A DNA stretch of 64,000 bases, taken from CAVSJO01 sp963728445 (GTDB lineage: Bacteria; Gemmatimonadota; Gemmatimonadetes; Longimicrobiales; RSA9). Of the stretch, positions 33,174-42,203 are shown one piece after another; within the stretch, counting starts at the first letter, position 1; each line of letters begins with the position of its first letter. Under the pieces are notes generated by a model. The model saw nothing but the letters and a program-made list of their open reading frames with translations. It was not told the origin of the DNA and searched no databases. A program made the translations under genes and the position numbers. The stretch lies in NCBI GenBank assembly GCA_963728445.1, contig CAVSJO010000006.1:2086002-2150001 (forward strand). The letters are read 5' to 3'.

Positions 33174-34427
33174 ATGGCACCCATGAGCGAGCACACCGTC
33201 GCGGTCATCGGCGCCGGCGCCGCCGGACTGATGGCCGCCATCCACGCGGCCGGCGAAGGGCAGCGCGTCGTGCTGCTGGAGCGCACGAAGGACGGCGGCC
33301 GGAAGATCCTGATCAGCGGCGGCGGCCGCTGCAACATCCTGCCGTCGAGCTGGCGGTCGGAGCAGTACGTCACCGCGTCGTCGCCGAACACGATGCGGAA
33401 CATGCTGCGTGCCTGGCCACTCGAGGAGCAGCGGCGCTTCTTCGAGGCCGAGCTGGGCCTGACCCTGGTCCGGGAGCCGGAGACGGGCAAGCTGTTCCCC
33501 TCGACGAATCGCGCGCGCGACGTGCGTGACGGGCTCGTGGAGCTGGCGCGCCGCCGGGGCGTGCAGTCGCGCTTCAACGCGCATGTAACCGGGCTGGAGC
33601 GAGCCGCCGCCGCGGGCCGCGCGCGCTGGCGGCTGACGCTGGCGGATGGTGGCGTGCTGGACGCGCGCTCGGTGGTCGTGGCCACGGGAGGCCTCTCCGT
33701 GCCCGCGACCGGGAGCGACGGCGGGGGCCTCCGGCTGCTCGAGGCGCTGGGCCACACGGTGCACGCGCTCTACCCCGCGCTCACGCCGCTCACGGCGGAC
33801 CCGCCGCGCCACGCGACGCTGGCGGGCATCTCCCTGGACGTCACGCTGTCCGCGCCGCTGGAGCGCGGCGCGCTGGAGACGAGCGGCGGCTTCCTGTTCA
33901 CGCACCGCGGCTACAGCGGTCCGGCGGTGCTGAACGTGTCTCACGTGGCGGTGCGGCACCGGCTCGCGGGCGGTGCGCCGGGCGACGTGCCGATACGCGT
34001 GCAGTGGACGGGCGAGGACGCGGCCACGTGGGAGCGCACGCTGTTGGGAGAAGGCAGCGGCACGCTCGCCTCGCTGCTGCGGCGTCGGCTCCCGACGCGG
34101 CTGGCGGACGCACTGATCGGCGAAAGCGACGTCCCGCCGGAGCGGTCGCTGGCGGAGCTGCGGCGCGAGGAGCGGGCGCGGCTGGTGGACGTGCTCGCCC
34201 GCTACCCCCTGCCGTGGACGGGCGACGAGGGCTACCGCAAGGCGGAGGTAACGGGCGGCGGTGTCGCCCTGGGAGAGGTGGACGCCCGCACGCTGGAGAG
34301 CCGCGTCGCGCCCGGGCTGTTCCTGTGCGGCGAGCTGCTGGACGCGTTCGGCCCCATCGGCGGCTACAACTTCCTGTGGGCGTGGGCGACGGGGCGCGCC
34401 GCGGGACTCGGAGCGGCTGCATCGTAG
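33174..34427 (+). CDS. HI0933-like FAD-dependent oxidoreductase
   Basis: The 417-residue flavoprotein has a dinucleotide fold VAVIGAGAAGLMAAIHAA, then GGRKILISGGGRCN, the family hallmark, a second fold around VVVATGGLSVPATGSDGGGL, and a C-terminal VTGGGVALGEVD with LFLCGELLDAFGPIGGYNFL. HI0933-type proteins (YhiN and relatives) bind FAD tightly, but their substrate is not settled. Start ATG at 33174 or 33183; no strong ribosome site distinguishes them. It is divergent from the DUF3667 gene. Confidence 0.9.
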   Translation: MAPMSEHTVAVIGAGAAGLMAAIHAAGEGQRVVLLERTKDGGRKILISGGGRCNILPSSWRSEQYVTASSPNTMRNMLRAWPLEEQRRFFEAELGLTLVREPETGKLFPSTNRARDVRDGLVELARRRGVQSRFNAHVTGLERAAAAGRARWRLTLADGGVLDARSVVVATGGLSVPATGSDGGGLRLLEALGHTVHALYPALTPLTADPPRHATLAGISLDVTLSAPLERGALETSGGFLFTHRGYSGPAVLNVSHVAVRHRLAGGAPGDVPIRVQWTGEDAATWERTLLGEGSGTLASLLRRRLPTRLADALIGESDVPPERSLAELRREERARLVDVLARYPLPWTGDEGYRKAEVTGGGVALGEVDARTLESRVAPGLFLCGELLDAFGPIGGYNFLWAWATGRAAGLGAAAS

Positions 34428-34452
34428 CGGCGCCGCGAACCCGCGCCGCTAC
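34424..34452. terminator. Hairpin overlapping two convergent stop codons
   Basis: GTAGCGGCG (34424-34432) and CGCCGCTAC (34444-34452) form a perfect 9-bp stem that contains the stop codons of both convergent genes. It lacks T tracts, so it may block transcription weakly or act with Rho. Confidence 0.4.
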
Positions 34453-35768
34453 GCCCGCGGCGCGGGGCCGCCGGGCTGCTCCGCACGCGCCTCCGGCGTC
34501 GGGCCGGGCGGCTCCTCCTGCGCGCCGCTGTGCTCGGCGGCGCCGAGCGGGTGCCTGCCTCGCCACGGCGCGAGCCACGGCAGCATGAGCAGGGGCGGGA
34601 TGCCGGACAGCAGCGCGATGAGGAAGAAGCCCGCCCAGCCCGTGGCCTTCGCCAGCTCGCCCGCGGGCGAGATGAACAGGTCGCGGCTGACGGCCATGAG
34701 GCTGGACAGCAGCGCGTACTGGGTCGCGGAGAAGCGCCTGCTGCACAGGCTCATCAGGTAGGCGATGAAGACCGTGGTCACCATGCCGTAGACGAAGTTC
34801 TCGGCGACGACCGCGCCCACCATGAACGGGAAGCTGTGTCCGCGCAGCGCCAGCACGAGATAGCCCACCTGGCTGAGCGCCTGCCCCACGAGCACGACCC
34901 ACAGCGAGCGGTTGAGCCCCAGCCGCTCGACCACGCCGCCGCCCACCAGCGAGCCGACGATGGTGGCCCCGAGCCCCACTGCGCCGACGACCGTGCCGAT
35001 CTCCGTCTCCGAGAAGCCGAGCTTCAGCAGAAACGGGGTCGACATGCCGATGGCCAGATTGTCCGGCAGCTTGTAGAGGATGACGAAGAGGAGGATGACG
35101 AAGCCGGTGGCGCCGCCCGCGCGCTGGAAGAAGTCGCGGAAGGGGAGCCACACGGCCTGGTACAGCGACGGCGGCGGGCGGTCATCGCCGGCGGGCTCGG
35201 GCGCCCAGAAGTCCGTGACGATGCCCACGAGCATGAGCAGCGACATGAGCGCGTACGTGGTGCGCCAGCCCAGGTGGTCGGCGAGCACGAACGCCAGCGA
35301 GCCCGTGATCAGCAGCGCGATGCGGTAGCCGAGCACCCACACCGCGGCGCCCGCGCCCATGGCGCGTTCCTCCAGCAGATCGGTGCGGTAGGCGTCGCCG
35401 ACGATGTCCTGGGACGCGCTCAGGAACGCGATGACCACGGTGTTGACGGCGAGCGCGGCCAGCCCGGCCTTCGGGTCGTGCAGCCCCATGGCCGCGATGG
35501 CGATGAGCAGCGCGATCTGCGTGATGAGCAGCCAGCCCCGACGGCGGCCGAGAAGCGGCGGGACGTAGCGGTCCATCACCGGCGCCCACAGGAACTTCAG
35601 CGAGACCGGCAGCGCGGCCAGGCTGAAGAAGCCGATGGTGCCGAGGTCGACCTTCTCGACCGTCATCCACGCCTGCAGCGTGCGCGTCATCAGGTAGAGG
35701 GGCATGCCGGAGGAGAACCCCAGCAGCAGCAGCGCAACCATGCGCTTCTGCGTGAAGAGCTTCCACAT
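34449..35768 (-). CDS. AmpG-like muropeptide MFS transporter
   Basis: The protein has 12 predicted membrane segments. It starts MWKLFTQKRMVALLLLGFSS and goes on with GMPLYLMTRTLQAWMTVEKV, APVMDRYVPPLLGRRRGWLL and SQDIVGDAYRTDLLEERAMG. These match AmpG proteins, which import anhydro-muropeptides for cell-wall recycling (SSGLPLxLTxxTLQAWL, W-P-xxDRY, SQDIxxDAxR). The C-terminal tail is proline- and glutamate-rich. The start is taken at the ATG at 35768; a GTG at 35849 would add 27 residues. Confidence 0.85.
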   Translation of the reverse strand: MWKLFTQKRMVALLLLGFSSGMPLYLMTRTLQAWMTVEKVDLGTIGFFSLAALPVSLKFLWAPVMDRYVPPLLGRRRGWLLITQIALLIAIAAMGLHDPKAGLAALAVNTVVIAFLSASQDIVGDAYRTDLLEERAMGAGAAVWVLGYRIALLITGSLAFVLADHLGWRTTYALMSLLMLVGIVTDFWAPEPAGDDRPPPSLYQAVWLPFRDFFQRAGGATGFVILLFVILYKLPDNLAIGMSTPFLLKLGFSETEIGTVVGAVGLGATIVGSLVGGGVVERLGLNRSLWVVLVGQALSQVGYLVLALRGHSFPFMVGAVVAENFVYGMVTTVFIAYLMSLCSRRFSATQYALLSSLMAVSRDLFISPAGELAKATGWAGFFLIALLSGIPPLLMLPWLAPWRGRHPLGAAEHSGAQEEPPGPTPEARAEQPGGPAPRA

Positions 35769-35985
35769 CGGCTGCCGCTTCTCTGCGGTCGCTGGTGTCG
35801 GCACGGCTCCGTCCGGGTGCGAGTTTCGTGCGACGTCGTGCGAGATCACCCTGGCGCGCCGCCGCGTGCTCCGCTACCGCACCCGCCCCTGAGCAGGACC
35901 TGTACCGCGGCTGCAGCCACGAAATCGGCACGGCCGTTTGACCCTGCTCGCGGCAGGCTTACCTTCCAGAGTCGACCGCGACCTC

Positions 35986-36068
35986 GCCGGGGTGGCGAAA
36001 CGGCAGACGCGGGGGACTTAAAATCCCCTGGGCTTCGGCCCGTGTGGGTTCGACCCCCACCCCCGGCA
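35986..36068 (+). tRNA. tRNA-Leu (anticodon UAA)
   Basis: The 83-base gene folds with acceptor GCCGGGG/CCCCGGC and discriminator A, a D arm with GGCGAAACGGCAGACGC, an anticodon stem GGGGA/TCCCC around the loop with TAA, a long class II variable arm and T arm GGGGG-class TTCGACC. The anticodon TAA and long variable arm identify leucine. CCA is not encoded. Its 3' end is the site of the 37-bp repeat that bounds the downstream island. Confidence 0.95.
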
Positions 36069-36074
36069 TCCGCG
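36038..36074 (+). repeat. 37-bp direct repeat, left copy (attL-like)
   Basis: The repeat covers the end of the variable arm, the T arm and acceptor 3' strand of tRNA-Leu plus six bases. An exact copy lies at 52410-52446. Bases outside differ on both sides. Integration into the 3' end of a tRNA gene produces exactly such a pair. Confidence 0.85.
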
Positions 36075-36170
36075 TAAGATCTGCAGCAAGAGAGGAAAGC
36101 CTTGGGGCGTGGGGTTCGTTCATGCCGATCGCGCAGGTACGAACGTTGGTGCGAACGCGGTACGAAGGGA

Positions 36171-36360
36171 TCAGCGAGAAGCCTCGGCAACCAGCCGGCC
36201 GACCTGCGCGATCGCGTACCTGACCGGGGCCCCGACGGGATCCCTTCACGAAGACCACCACCACTGCACGCCCGCCGTCGGCGAACTCGAGAATTCCGGC
36301 ATCGTTGATCGCGCCCGTGAGGCCGTCGCCAGTCGTTCGGGACGTCTTCCCGGAACGACA
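36171..36360 (-). pseudogene. C-terminal remnant of class A beta-lactamase-like gene
   Basis: Reading the minus strand with frame changes gives SGKTSRTTGDGLTGAIND, AGILEFADGGRAVVVVFV, KGS and, after another shift, AIAQVGRLVAEASR and a stop. This is the C-terminal pattern of class A beta-lactamases (KTG motif, then NDAGI, VFVKGS, IAQVARLV). At least one frame change, near 36205-36215, is needed, and nothing earlier in the enzyme (SxxK, SDN) is present here. It is therefore a decayed fragment, brought in at the island end. Confidence 0.5.
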
Positions 36361-36706
36361 CCGTGATGTGGAATGCCGAGGGAGACCCGGCGCGCGGCTG
36401 GACCCAGATACGTGCGGTGTCGGCTCCGACGCCCGCCACGCGCGCGATCACGAGCGCCTGGCCCAACGCGTCGCCCGCCCGGATCCGGCCGGCTCCATCC
36501 ACCTCGATGGCTTCCGGCCGGGTGCTGGCCCAGGCCACGTCGCCTCCTGGGCTCTCGAGCGCCAGCGTCAGGGTGTCTCCAGGCGAGAGCGTGGGGACAC
36601 CCTCCACAACGATGTGCACGTCGGACTCCGGCGCCGTGAGCAGGGTGCACGACATACACGCCGGGAGCGCGAGCAGGGGCATCAGACGGGAGCGAGGAAG
36701 GTCCAT
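36340..36706 (-). pseudogene. Truncated lipoprotein with Ig-like domain
   Basis: The frame starts MDLPRSRLMPLLALPACMSC, a lipoprotein signal, and continues with VHIVVEGVPTLSPGDTLTLA and TRPEAIEVDGAGRIRAGDAL, an Ig-like (BIG2-type) domain, then AFHITVSFREDVPNDW, which resembles the start of leishmanolysin-like peptidase domains. It then merges into the beta-lactamase-like fragment and has no stop of its own until it has read through the tRNA gene. It is a 5' fragment whose rest has been lost at a junction near 36330-36380. Confidence 0.5.
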
Positions 36707-36924
36707 TACGAGCAAGGATAACCAGGAAGCTCGCGGCGGCCAGACCGAGGGAGGCGGACGGGACCTGCACGCCATGGGGCGGATCTTCGGTGGCACGAGC
36801 CGCACCAGGACGCGACACCGGGGGATTGATCGGCCGGTGGGAAATCCGGTGCACACCGTCATCATCGGACCCGTGACTACCTCGTTCTGCTGGCGGCAAG
36901 GGCGTGCAGTCGGCAGCAGTCAAC

Positions 36925-37350
36925 TCAATGCCCCCCGCGGAGCCGGTGTGTGGAGCGCCGGACAGCGTGGCATAGACGCAGCCTGTTATATCGCTGCAGT
37001 AGCAGTGGGTAGAGATTCACGATCAGGATACCTCCGAGTAGCCAGTCGACCGATACGTTTTCTCCTCCCACGATCATTCCGATCGCGGGTATCACGGTGC
37101 CGGCCAGGTGCATCAGCTCGTTGACTCTTGTCTGCCGTTCGTAACGGCAGAGTCCGCTTGTGCTCTTGTCCCACAGAAAATAACGGTTTGGACGATCGGA
37201 ATGGTGCCCTGTTTTCCGGCCCAGTCTCACCACCCATCGTCTGAAGACGTTGACTCCGAGAATCTTGTAAAGCGACTGCCGTTCCAGAGACTTGGGACGG
37301 AAGTACAGTTCGAGTAGCCGACTGTATAGCGGATCGCCCATGCCGAACAT
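36925..37350 (-). CDS. CrtO-like (glycosyl-diaponeurosporenoate acyltransferase family) membrane protein
   Basis: The 141-residue protein has the order seen in CrtO proteins: FRPKSLERQSLYKILGVNVF, a basic RPNRYFLWDKS segment, ETRVNELMHL-like ERQTRVNELMHLAG, a hydrophobic stretch (VSVDWLLGGILIVNLYPLLL) and the terminal QRYNRLRL. In Staphylococcus the enzyme acylates a carotenoid glycoside; many relatives in other bacteria stand alone and have unknown substrates. No carotenoid gene is nearby. The surrounding DNA is poorer in GC than its neighbours, consistent with transfer. Confidence 0.6.
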   Translation of the reverse strand: MFGMGDPLYSRLLELYFRPKSLERQSLYKILGVNVFRRWVVRLGRKTGHHSDRPNRYFLWDKSTSGLCRYERQTRVNELMHLAGTVIPAIGMIVGGENVSVDWLLGGILIVNLYPLLLQRYNRLRLCHAVRRSTHRLRGGH

Positions 37351-37397
37351 GCGAGACTCTCTGGGGCTATTGCTCGGCCAGGGCCGCTGTCCGGAGC

Positions 37398-39821
37398 TTA
37401 CTCAATGCGCAGAGCCGTCGCCGGCGGGATCCCCGCCGCCCGGTGCGCGGGCACCAGGCACGCCAGCGCCGTTACGGCGAGCAGCACCACGCCGGCGCCT
37501 GCCATTGTCAACGGGTCCTTCGGCTCCACGCTGTAAAGCTGCGCCCTCAACAGGTCCACCGCGAAGGCGCTGACGAGGATACCAAGGGCGACGCCGACTG
37601 CCGCAGGCTGCAGGCCCTGGCGGAGCACAAGGCCGAGCACGCGCCCACGCGTCGCGCCGAGCGCGATCCGCACGCCGATTTCGCGCGTCCGCCGCGCGAC
37701 TACATACGCCACGACGCCGTAGATTCCGATGGCGGCAAGGACCACCGCGAGGCCGGCGAACAGTCCCACGAGCAGCAGCATGAATCGCGGCCGCGCGAGT
37801 TCGGCAGAAACGAGGTCGTCCATGATGCCCGGGTCCATGACCGGAGCTCCCGGCTCGAGCCGGTGCACGATCTCCCGGGCGGCGCGCAGCGTCGATGCCG
37901 GCGATCCCGTCGTGCGCACCACGACCGAGCCGAAGCTCGGGGCCGTCTGTGCGATCGGTGCGTAGATGATGGGGTCCGGATCCCGCTTGAGCCCGCTGTA
38001 GCGGAGGTCGCCCACCACCCCCACGATCGTGCGGGCCGTGGTGTCGGGGTAGCCCATCGTAATGCCTACCCGGATCTGCTTGCCCACGGGATCCTCGCCC
38101 GGCCAGAACTTGGCCGCGGCCGCCCGGCTCACGACCGCCACGGGCACCGTGCCCCACCGGTCCCCGTCCTCGATTTTCCGACCGCGCACCACCGGCACAC
38201 CGAGCACGTCCAGGAACCCCGGCGTCACCCAGTCGATCAACGATCCCGGCTCCTCCCCGGGCGGCGGCGGAGGCCGGTCCGTGCGGAGCATGCTCGTGAA
38301 GAACACCATCTGCGAGAGCGGCAGCCCCGCCGCCGTTCCGACCTCCCGCGTCCCCGCTGCGGCCGCGAGCTCCCGTTCGAGATCGGTCCAGAACTGCGTG
38401 GTCCGGTCCGGATCCTCTCCGTAGTCGGAGGGCAGGTTCACGCGGAACTTCACGACGCGCTCCGTCTGGAACCCGGGATTCACGGACGCCAGCCGCGCGA
38501 AGCTCCGGAGCAAAAGCCCGGCACCGACCAGCAGCACGAGCGAAAACCCCACCTCTGCGACCACCAGACCCGCGCGACCGAGCGAACGATCCCCGGCGCC
38601 GCCCCGGCCGCCCTGCCTCAGCACACTGGCGATCGGCGTGCGAGCGAGACCCAGCGCCGGAGCCAGCCCGAACAGCAGGCTCGTGGCCGCCACCAGCCCG
38701 GTGCCGAACAGCAGCGTGGCGCCGTCCACGCCCACTTCGTCGAGGCGCGGGATGTCGCCCGGTGAAAGCGCTCGCAGCGCCTCCACCCCCGCCCACGACA
38801 GTGCCACGCCGAACAGACCGCCCACCATCGCAAGCACCACCGCCTCCGTCAGGAGCTGCGTCACGAGCCGCTGACGGCCGGCGCCAAGCGACGCACGAAC
38901 GGCGACCTCCTCCCGACGCGCCGCGCCGCGGACGAGCATGAGGTTCGACACGTTCGCGCACGCGATCAGGAGCACCAGTGCGACGGCCGCGAACAGCACG
39001 TCCAGCGCCTGGTCCGCCGACCCCACGATCCGGTCCTGGAGGCGTTGCACCTTCACTCCCACGTGCTTGTTGGTGCCCGGGTAAGCCTCTTCCACACGCG
39101 CCGCGATCGCGCTCAGCTCCCGCTGAGCGTCCGCCACCGTGGCGCCGGGGGCGAGCCGGGCCGCTGCGTCCATGAAGATGCAGGCGCGGCCGCAGCGGCT
39201 CGCGTCGTTCTGGAGCGGTCGCCACAACCGCGCGTGCTGTGGGAAGTCGAAGCCCTCGGGGGCGACGCCCACGATCTGATACGATCGCCCGCCCAGCTCC
39301 ACGGTCGAGCCGAGAACGTCCGCCCGGCCGCCCAGCCGTTCCTGCCAATAGCCGTGGCTCACGACCACGACGTCGGGGCCGTTCGGCAGCGTCTCCTCGG
39401 GCGTAAACGTGCGGCCCATCGCCGGCGCGGCCTCGAAGACGCGAAAGAAGTTCGGCGTCACGACAGCCGCAGGCACCACCTCGGCGTTGTCTCCGCCCGT
39501 GAGCGTCGCTCGGGAGGTCGTGTACTCCGCCATCGCGTCCAGCGAACGCGACGGCTCGTCCCAGTCCTCGAGGTCCACCGGTGACACCTCGAAGGCGTCC
39601 TGCCCTGGTTCCGCCAGGTCCGTCCGGCCGATCGACACGATACGGTCCGCGTCGGGGTACGGCAGCGGTCGCAGCACGACCCCGTAGACGACGCTGAAGA
39701 TCGCGGTCGTTGCGCCGATGCCGAGCGCCAGCGTCAGAATCGCGACGGTGGAAAAGCCAGGCCGGCGCCGCAGTGAGCGCACCGCGAACTTCAAATCCTG
39801 GAGGAAGTTGTCCATGGCCAT
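37398..39821 (-). CDS. ADOP-type ABC transporter permease (MacB/FtsX)
   Basis: The 807-residue protein starts MAMDNFLQDLKFAVRSLRRR and repeats the MacB periplasmic plus FtsX permease layout twice: membrane segment near residue 25, then VLFAAVALVLLIACANVSNL near 275, two more to 400, another near 425 (VAEVGFSLVLLVGAGLLL), and three at the end (LLLVGLFAGLAVVLAAIGIY). It ends RAAGIPPATALRIE. It lacks the HAAS prefix domain that many ADOP permeases carry. It lies divergent to a PadR-type gene, whose repressors often control such permeases. Confidence 0.9.
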   Translation of the reverse strand: MAMDNFLQDLKFAVRSLRRRPGFSTVAILTLALGIGATTAIFSVVYGVVLRPLPYPDADRIVSIGRTDLAEPGQDAFEVSPVDLEDWDEPSRSLDAMAEYTTSRATLTGGDNAEVVPAAVVTPNFFRVFEAAPAMGRTFTPEETLPNGPDVVVVSHGYWQERLGGRADVLGSTVELGGRSYQIVGVAPEGFDFPQHARLWRPLQNDASRCGRACIFMDAAARLAPGATVADAQRELSAIAARVEEAYPGTNKHVGVKVQRLQDRIVGSADQALDVLFAAVALVLLIACANVSNLMLVRGAARREEVAVRASLGAGRQRLVTQLLTEAVVLAMVGGLFGVALSWAGVEALRALSPGDIPRLDEVGVDGATLLFGTGLVAATSLLFGLAPALGLARTPIASVLRQGGRGGAGDRSLGRAGLVVAEVGFSLVLLVGAGLLLRSFARLASVNPGFQTERVVKFRVNLPSDYGEDPDRTTQFWTDLERELAAAAGTREVGTAAGLPLSQMVFFTSMLRTDRPPPPPGEEPGSLIDWVTPGFLDVLGVPVVRGRKIEDGDRWGTVPVAVVSRAAAAKFWPGEDPVGKQIRVGITMGYPDTTARTIVGVVGDLRYSGLKRDPDPIIYAPIAQTAPSFGSVVVRTTGSPASTLRAAREIVHRLEPGAPVMDPGIMDDLVSAELARPRFMLLLVGLFAGLAVVLAAIGIYGVVAYVVARRTREIGVRIALGATRGRVLGLVLRQGLQPAAVGVALGILVSAFAVDLLRAQLYSVEPKDPLTMAGAGVVLLAVTALACLVPAHRAAGIPPATALRIE

Positions 39822-40406
39822 TTCGAGGGACTACACGGAGGCACAGGCGCGTGGTGCTCCAACGCGCTGGTTCCTGCCGCTTCGAGGCAGCAGTCGTGCC
39901 CTTCTGCGCAGGAAGCGTAAGCCATGTCAGATCAAGGCGTTGCGCCGTTTCGGAGAGGACCGGACCCGCCCCGCCTCGTCCGGGAGCGGGACCCGTCGTT
40001 CCGCTTCCGGACACGATCCGTGGGTGGAGCCCCGCCGCCCCGAATCCATTCTCGAGCCGGCCAGACCTATGTGCGCGCGCCGATCTCATGCCTGACGAAG
40101 CCGATGCTGACGGCGAGGAGCACGCCGGCTGCTGCGAGGCGGGTCGGTAGGGGTACGTCTTCGCCGGCAGTGACGAGCCAACTCGCCCCGCAACGGAACC
40201 GGCGCAGCACGCAGGAATCCCGTTGGGGACACGGTGCTTTCGGGCGTGGGCTTCCAGTACGACCCTTCACAGGTGAGCAACTGATCGGGCCGGTCACCCG
40301 GTTTGTGCGGGAGTGCTGTACACGAGTCCCCCTGCGATCCAGTCATCGGCGTGCAGGGCCACATCGTGATGCTAGCGCTGCGGGAAGGCCATGCCTCACT
40401 CCGACG
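39822..40406. other. Gap between ADOP permease and PadR gene, degenerate sequence
   Basis: No intact gene is evident in 585 bases. The minus strand shows short protein-like pieces, DVALHADDWIAGGLVYS before a stop and AAGVLLAVSIGFVRHEIGA, which may be the remains of one small membrane protein. No operator of the kind seen at the second PadR gene was found. Confidence 0.4.
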
Positions 40407-40793
40407 ATGAGTGTCCGTGCGGACTTGCCAGGCACGACGGGCAATCAGCGGTTCTCGGCAACAGCTTTTCAGCGCGAGTCGTACGTGAGGGTGCAATCGA
40501 GATCTCGGGTATTGGTGGGGGCCGTCGTCGGCGGCCTGGCACTCGGCACCTACGAAATCGCGCGTCGGCTTCAGGAGCACCCGGGGCTGATGGTGCTGGA
40601 AGGGACGATCTATCCACTGATGAGCAGGTTGGAAAAGGAGGGGCTGGTAACGTCGTCTCTGGAGCCGTCGCCGGAGGGTCCGGCCCGGAAATACTACGAG
40701 CTCAGTCGGGATGGGGGGGCGGCGCTGGGGCGGATCAACGCCGGTTGGGACGACATCGTCGCGGCGGTCGAGGCGCTCCGTGGCGCGGACTGA
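40407..40793 (+). CDS. PadR family transcriptional regulator, atypical N-terminus
   Basis: The winged-helix part is clear: LALGTYEIARRLQEHPGLMV, LEGTIYPLMSRLEKEGLVTS and EGPARKYYELSRDGG, ending with a dimerisation helix. Normal PadR proteins begin with a short LRKGVLELxVLAxL helix; here the preceding residues are VQSRSRVLVGAVVGG after a 30-residue stretch without recognisable pattern. The N-terminal helix may have been altered by mutation, or the true start may lie inside. It is followed by a serine hydrolase and a HAAS-domain gene. Confidence 0.6.
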   Translation: MSVRADLPGTTGNQRFSATAFQRESYVRVQSRSRVLVGAVVGGLALGTYEIARRLQEHPGLMVLEGTIYPLMSRLEKEGLVTSSLEPSPEGPARKYYELSRDGGAALGRINAGWDDIVAAVEALRGAD

Positions 40794-40821
40794 GCGAGCA
40801 TGTCGTGTCGGGAGACAAGCA

Positions 40822-41919
40822 ATGAAGATGAGGGGAACGATCATGGTCGCGGTCGCGCTTGCGGCGATCTGCGCCGCATGTGCCGGGAAGGGCCACAGCG
40901 GGCGAGCGCCGTCATCGTCGGTCGTGGGCGTGCATACGACCGAGGCGGCGCAGCAGTACGATTCGGCGATCCACCGGTCGCGCGCGCTGCTCCGATCGGC
41001 GGTTCGAGACGGCGGCGGCGTGGCAGTCGCGGTGTACCAGGCGAGCCAACCCGTATGGGTGGAGGGGATCGGCCGCGGGGACGAGGATGCCGGTTCGGAG
41101 GTGGACGCGGAGCGGACGCGCTTCCGTATCTACAGCGTCGCGAAGGCGATGACTGCGACGGCGGCGGCACGGCTTGCGGAACGGCGCGCACTCGACCCAT
41201 CAGCCCCGGTGCGCGAGTACGTGCCGACCTTCCCGAGGAAGTCAGCGCCGATCACGGCGATGCAGCTCGCCACGCACACGTCGGGCATCCGGCACTACGC
41301 CGACGAGTCGGAAGCGAGTGGGACCTTGCACTGCGAGACGATTCAGGATGCGCTGAACATCTTCCAGGATGACCCGCTGCTACACGCCCCCGGTGCCGGC
41401 GAGACGTACTCATCCTGGGGATACGTGCTGCTCAGCGCGGTCGTCGCCAGCGCGGCGGACGCGCCTTTCCAGGCGGCGATGCGTCGGCTGGTCTTCGACC
41501 CGGCCGCAATGCGCAGCACGACGATGGAGCGGCCCGACGCGCCGCTGCCCTCGCAGGCGAGTTTCTATGAGGAGTCCGGCGGAGAGCTGCGGCCGGCGCG
41601 CGCGGTCGACAACACCTGCAAGTGGGGCGCGGGCGCCTACCTGTCGACGGCCGGCGACGTCGCGCGTTTCGGTGCTGCGATGCTCGACGGCACGCTGCTC
41701 TCGCCCCGGAGCCTCCAGCTCTTCCTGCGCGGAGGCGACGAATACACGGCACAGGGTGTTGGGGTCGGCGGGACCGCATTCCTGCTGCTCGACGCGCCCG
41801 CCGAACTTTCGATCGCGGTGCTCACGAACCTCTCGGGCGACACGGTTGGGCCGCAGGTTCAGGCAGCGCTGGAGGAAATCCGCGCCGCGTTCTCGAAGGG
41901 TCCGCAGGAGGCACGATGA
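40822..41919 (+). CDS. Serine hydrolase lipoprotein (beta-lactamase/class C-like fold)
   Basis: The 365-residue protein begins MKMRGTIMVAVALAAICAAC, a lipoprotein signal. It has FRIYSVAKAMTATAAARLAE with SVAK as the SxxK nucleophile, LATHTSGIRHY, and YSSWGYVLLSAVVASAADAP with YSS in place of YxN. The third motif (KTG/HxG) is not clear; GVGVGGTAFLLLD stands there. This is typical of esterase- or peptidase-like members of the class C beta-lactamase family rather than true beta-lactamases. It follows the PadR gene by 28 bases and overlaps the HAAS gene by four. Confidence 0.8.
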   Translation: MKMRGTIMVAVALAAICAACAGKGHSGRAPSSSVVGVHTTEAAQQYDSAIHRSRALLRSAVRDGGGVAVAVYQASQPVWVEGIGRGDEDAGSEVDAERTRFRIYSVAKAMTATAAARLAERRALDPSAPVREYVPTFPRKSAPITAMQLATHTSGIRHYADESEASGTLHCETIQDALNIFQDDPLLHAPGAGETYSSWGYVLLSAVVASAADAPFQAAMRRLVFDPAAMRSTTMERPDAPLPSQASFYEESGGELRPARAVDNTCKWGAGAYLSTAGDVARFGAAMLDGTLLSPRSLQLFLRGGDEYTAQGVGVGGTAFLLLDAPAELSIAVLTNLSGDTVGPQVQAALEEIRAAFSKGPQEAR

Positions 41920-42203
41920 GCGTCGCCACGGAGGAGACGATGGAGCTGACCGGACGAGCCCGTCAGAGGCTCGACGATTACCTCTCGCGAGTCGAGCATG
42001 CGCTGCGCGGGCGCCCCGAACTGGACGCGCGCGATGTCGTTGCGGGGTTGAGGGAGCACGTTGAAAGCGAGCTGGCCGCTCTCGGAGGAGACTTCGCTAC
42101 CGCCGAGGAAATGGCAGACGTGCTCGATCGGCTCGGCGCGCACGACCAGATCGTCGCGGGCGACGCAGCCGTGCCCGTGTTCACGGAAGCCCGGCTCGGC
42201 TAG
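41916..42203 (+). CDS. Stand-alone HAAS domain protein
   Basis: The 95-residue protein reads ELTGRARQRLDDYLSRVEHA, LRGRPELDARDVVAGLREHV, ESELAAL and MADVLDRLGAHDQIV. This is the HAAS (PadR-associated) helical domain, also found as the prefix of ADOP permeases and in the hydrolase encoded at 49389. HAAS domains are thought to act as sensors or adaptors with PadR repressors. The ATG overlaps the hydrolase stop (ATGA), so the two are coupled. It has no membrane segment of its own. Confidence 0.75.
   Translation: MSVATEETMELTGRARQRLDDYLSRVEHALRGRPELDARDVVAGLREHVESELAALGGDFATAEEMADVLDRLGAHDQIVAGDAAVPVFTEARLG

Noticed and set aside
36164..36247. A 9-bp inverted repeat (GAAGGGATC/GATCCCTTC) enclosing CCTCGGCAACC, reminiscent of a SAM riboswitch
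   Set aside because: The remaining conserved SAM-I or SAM-IV parts are missing, and the segment reads as the end of a decayed beta-lactamase-like gene on the other strand.
40822..41919. True class C beta-lactamase
   Set aside because: The nucleophile motif is SVAK, but YxN is replaced by YSS and no clear KTG is found, so only a serine hydrolase of that fold is claimed.
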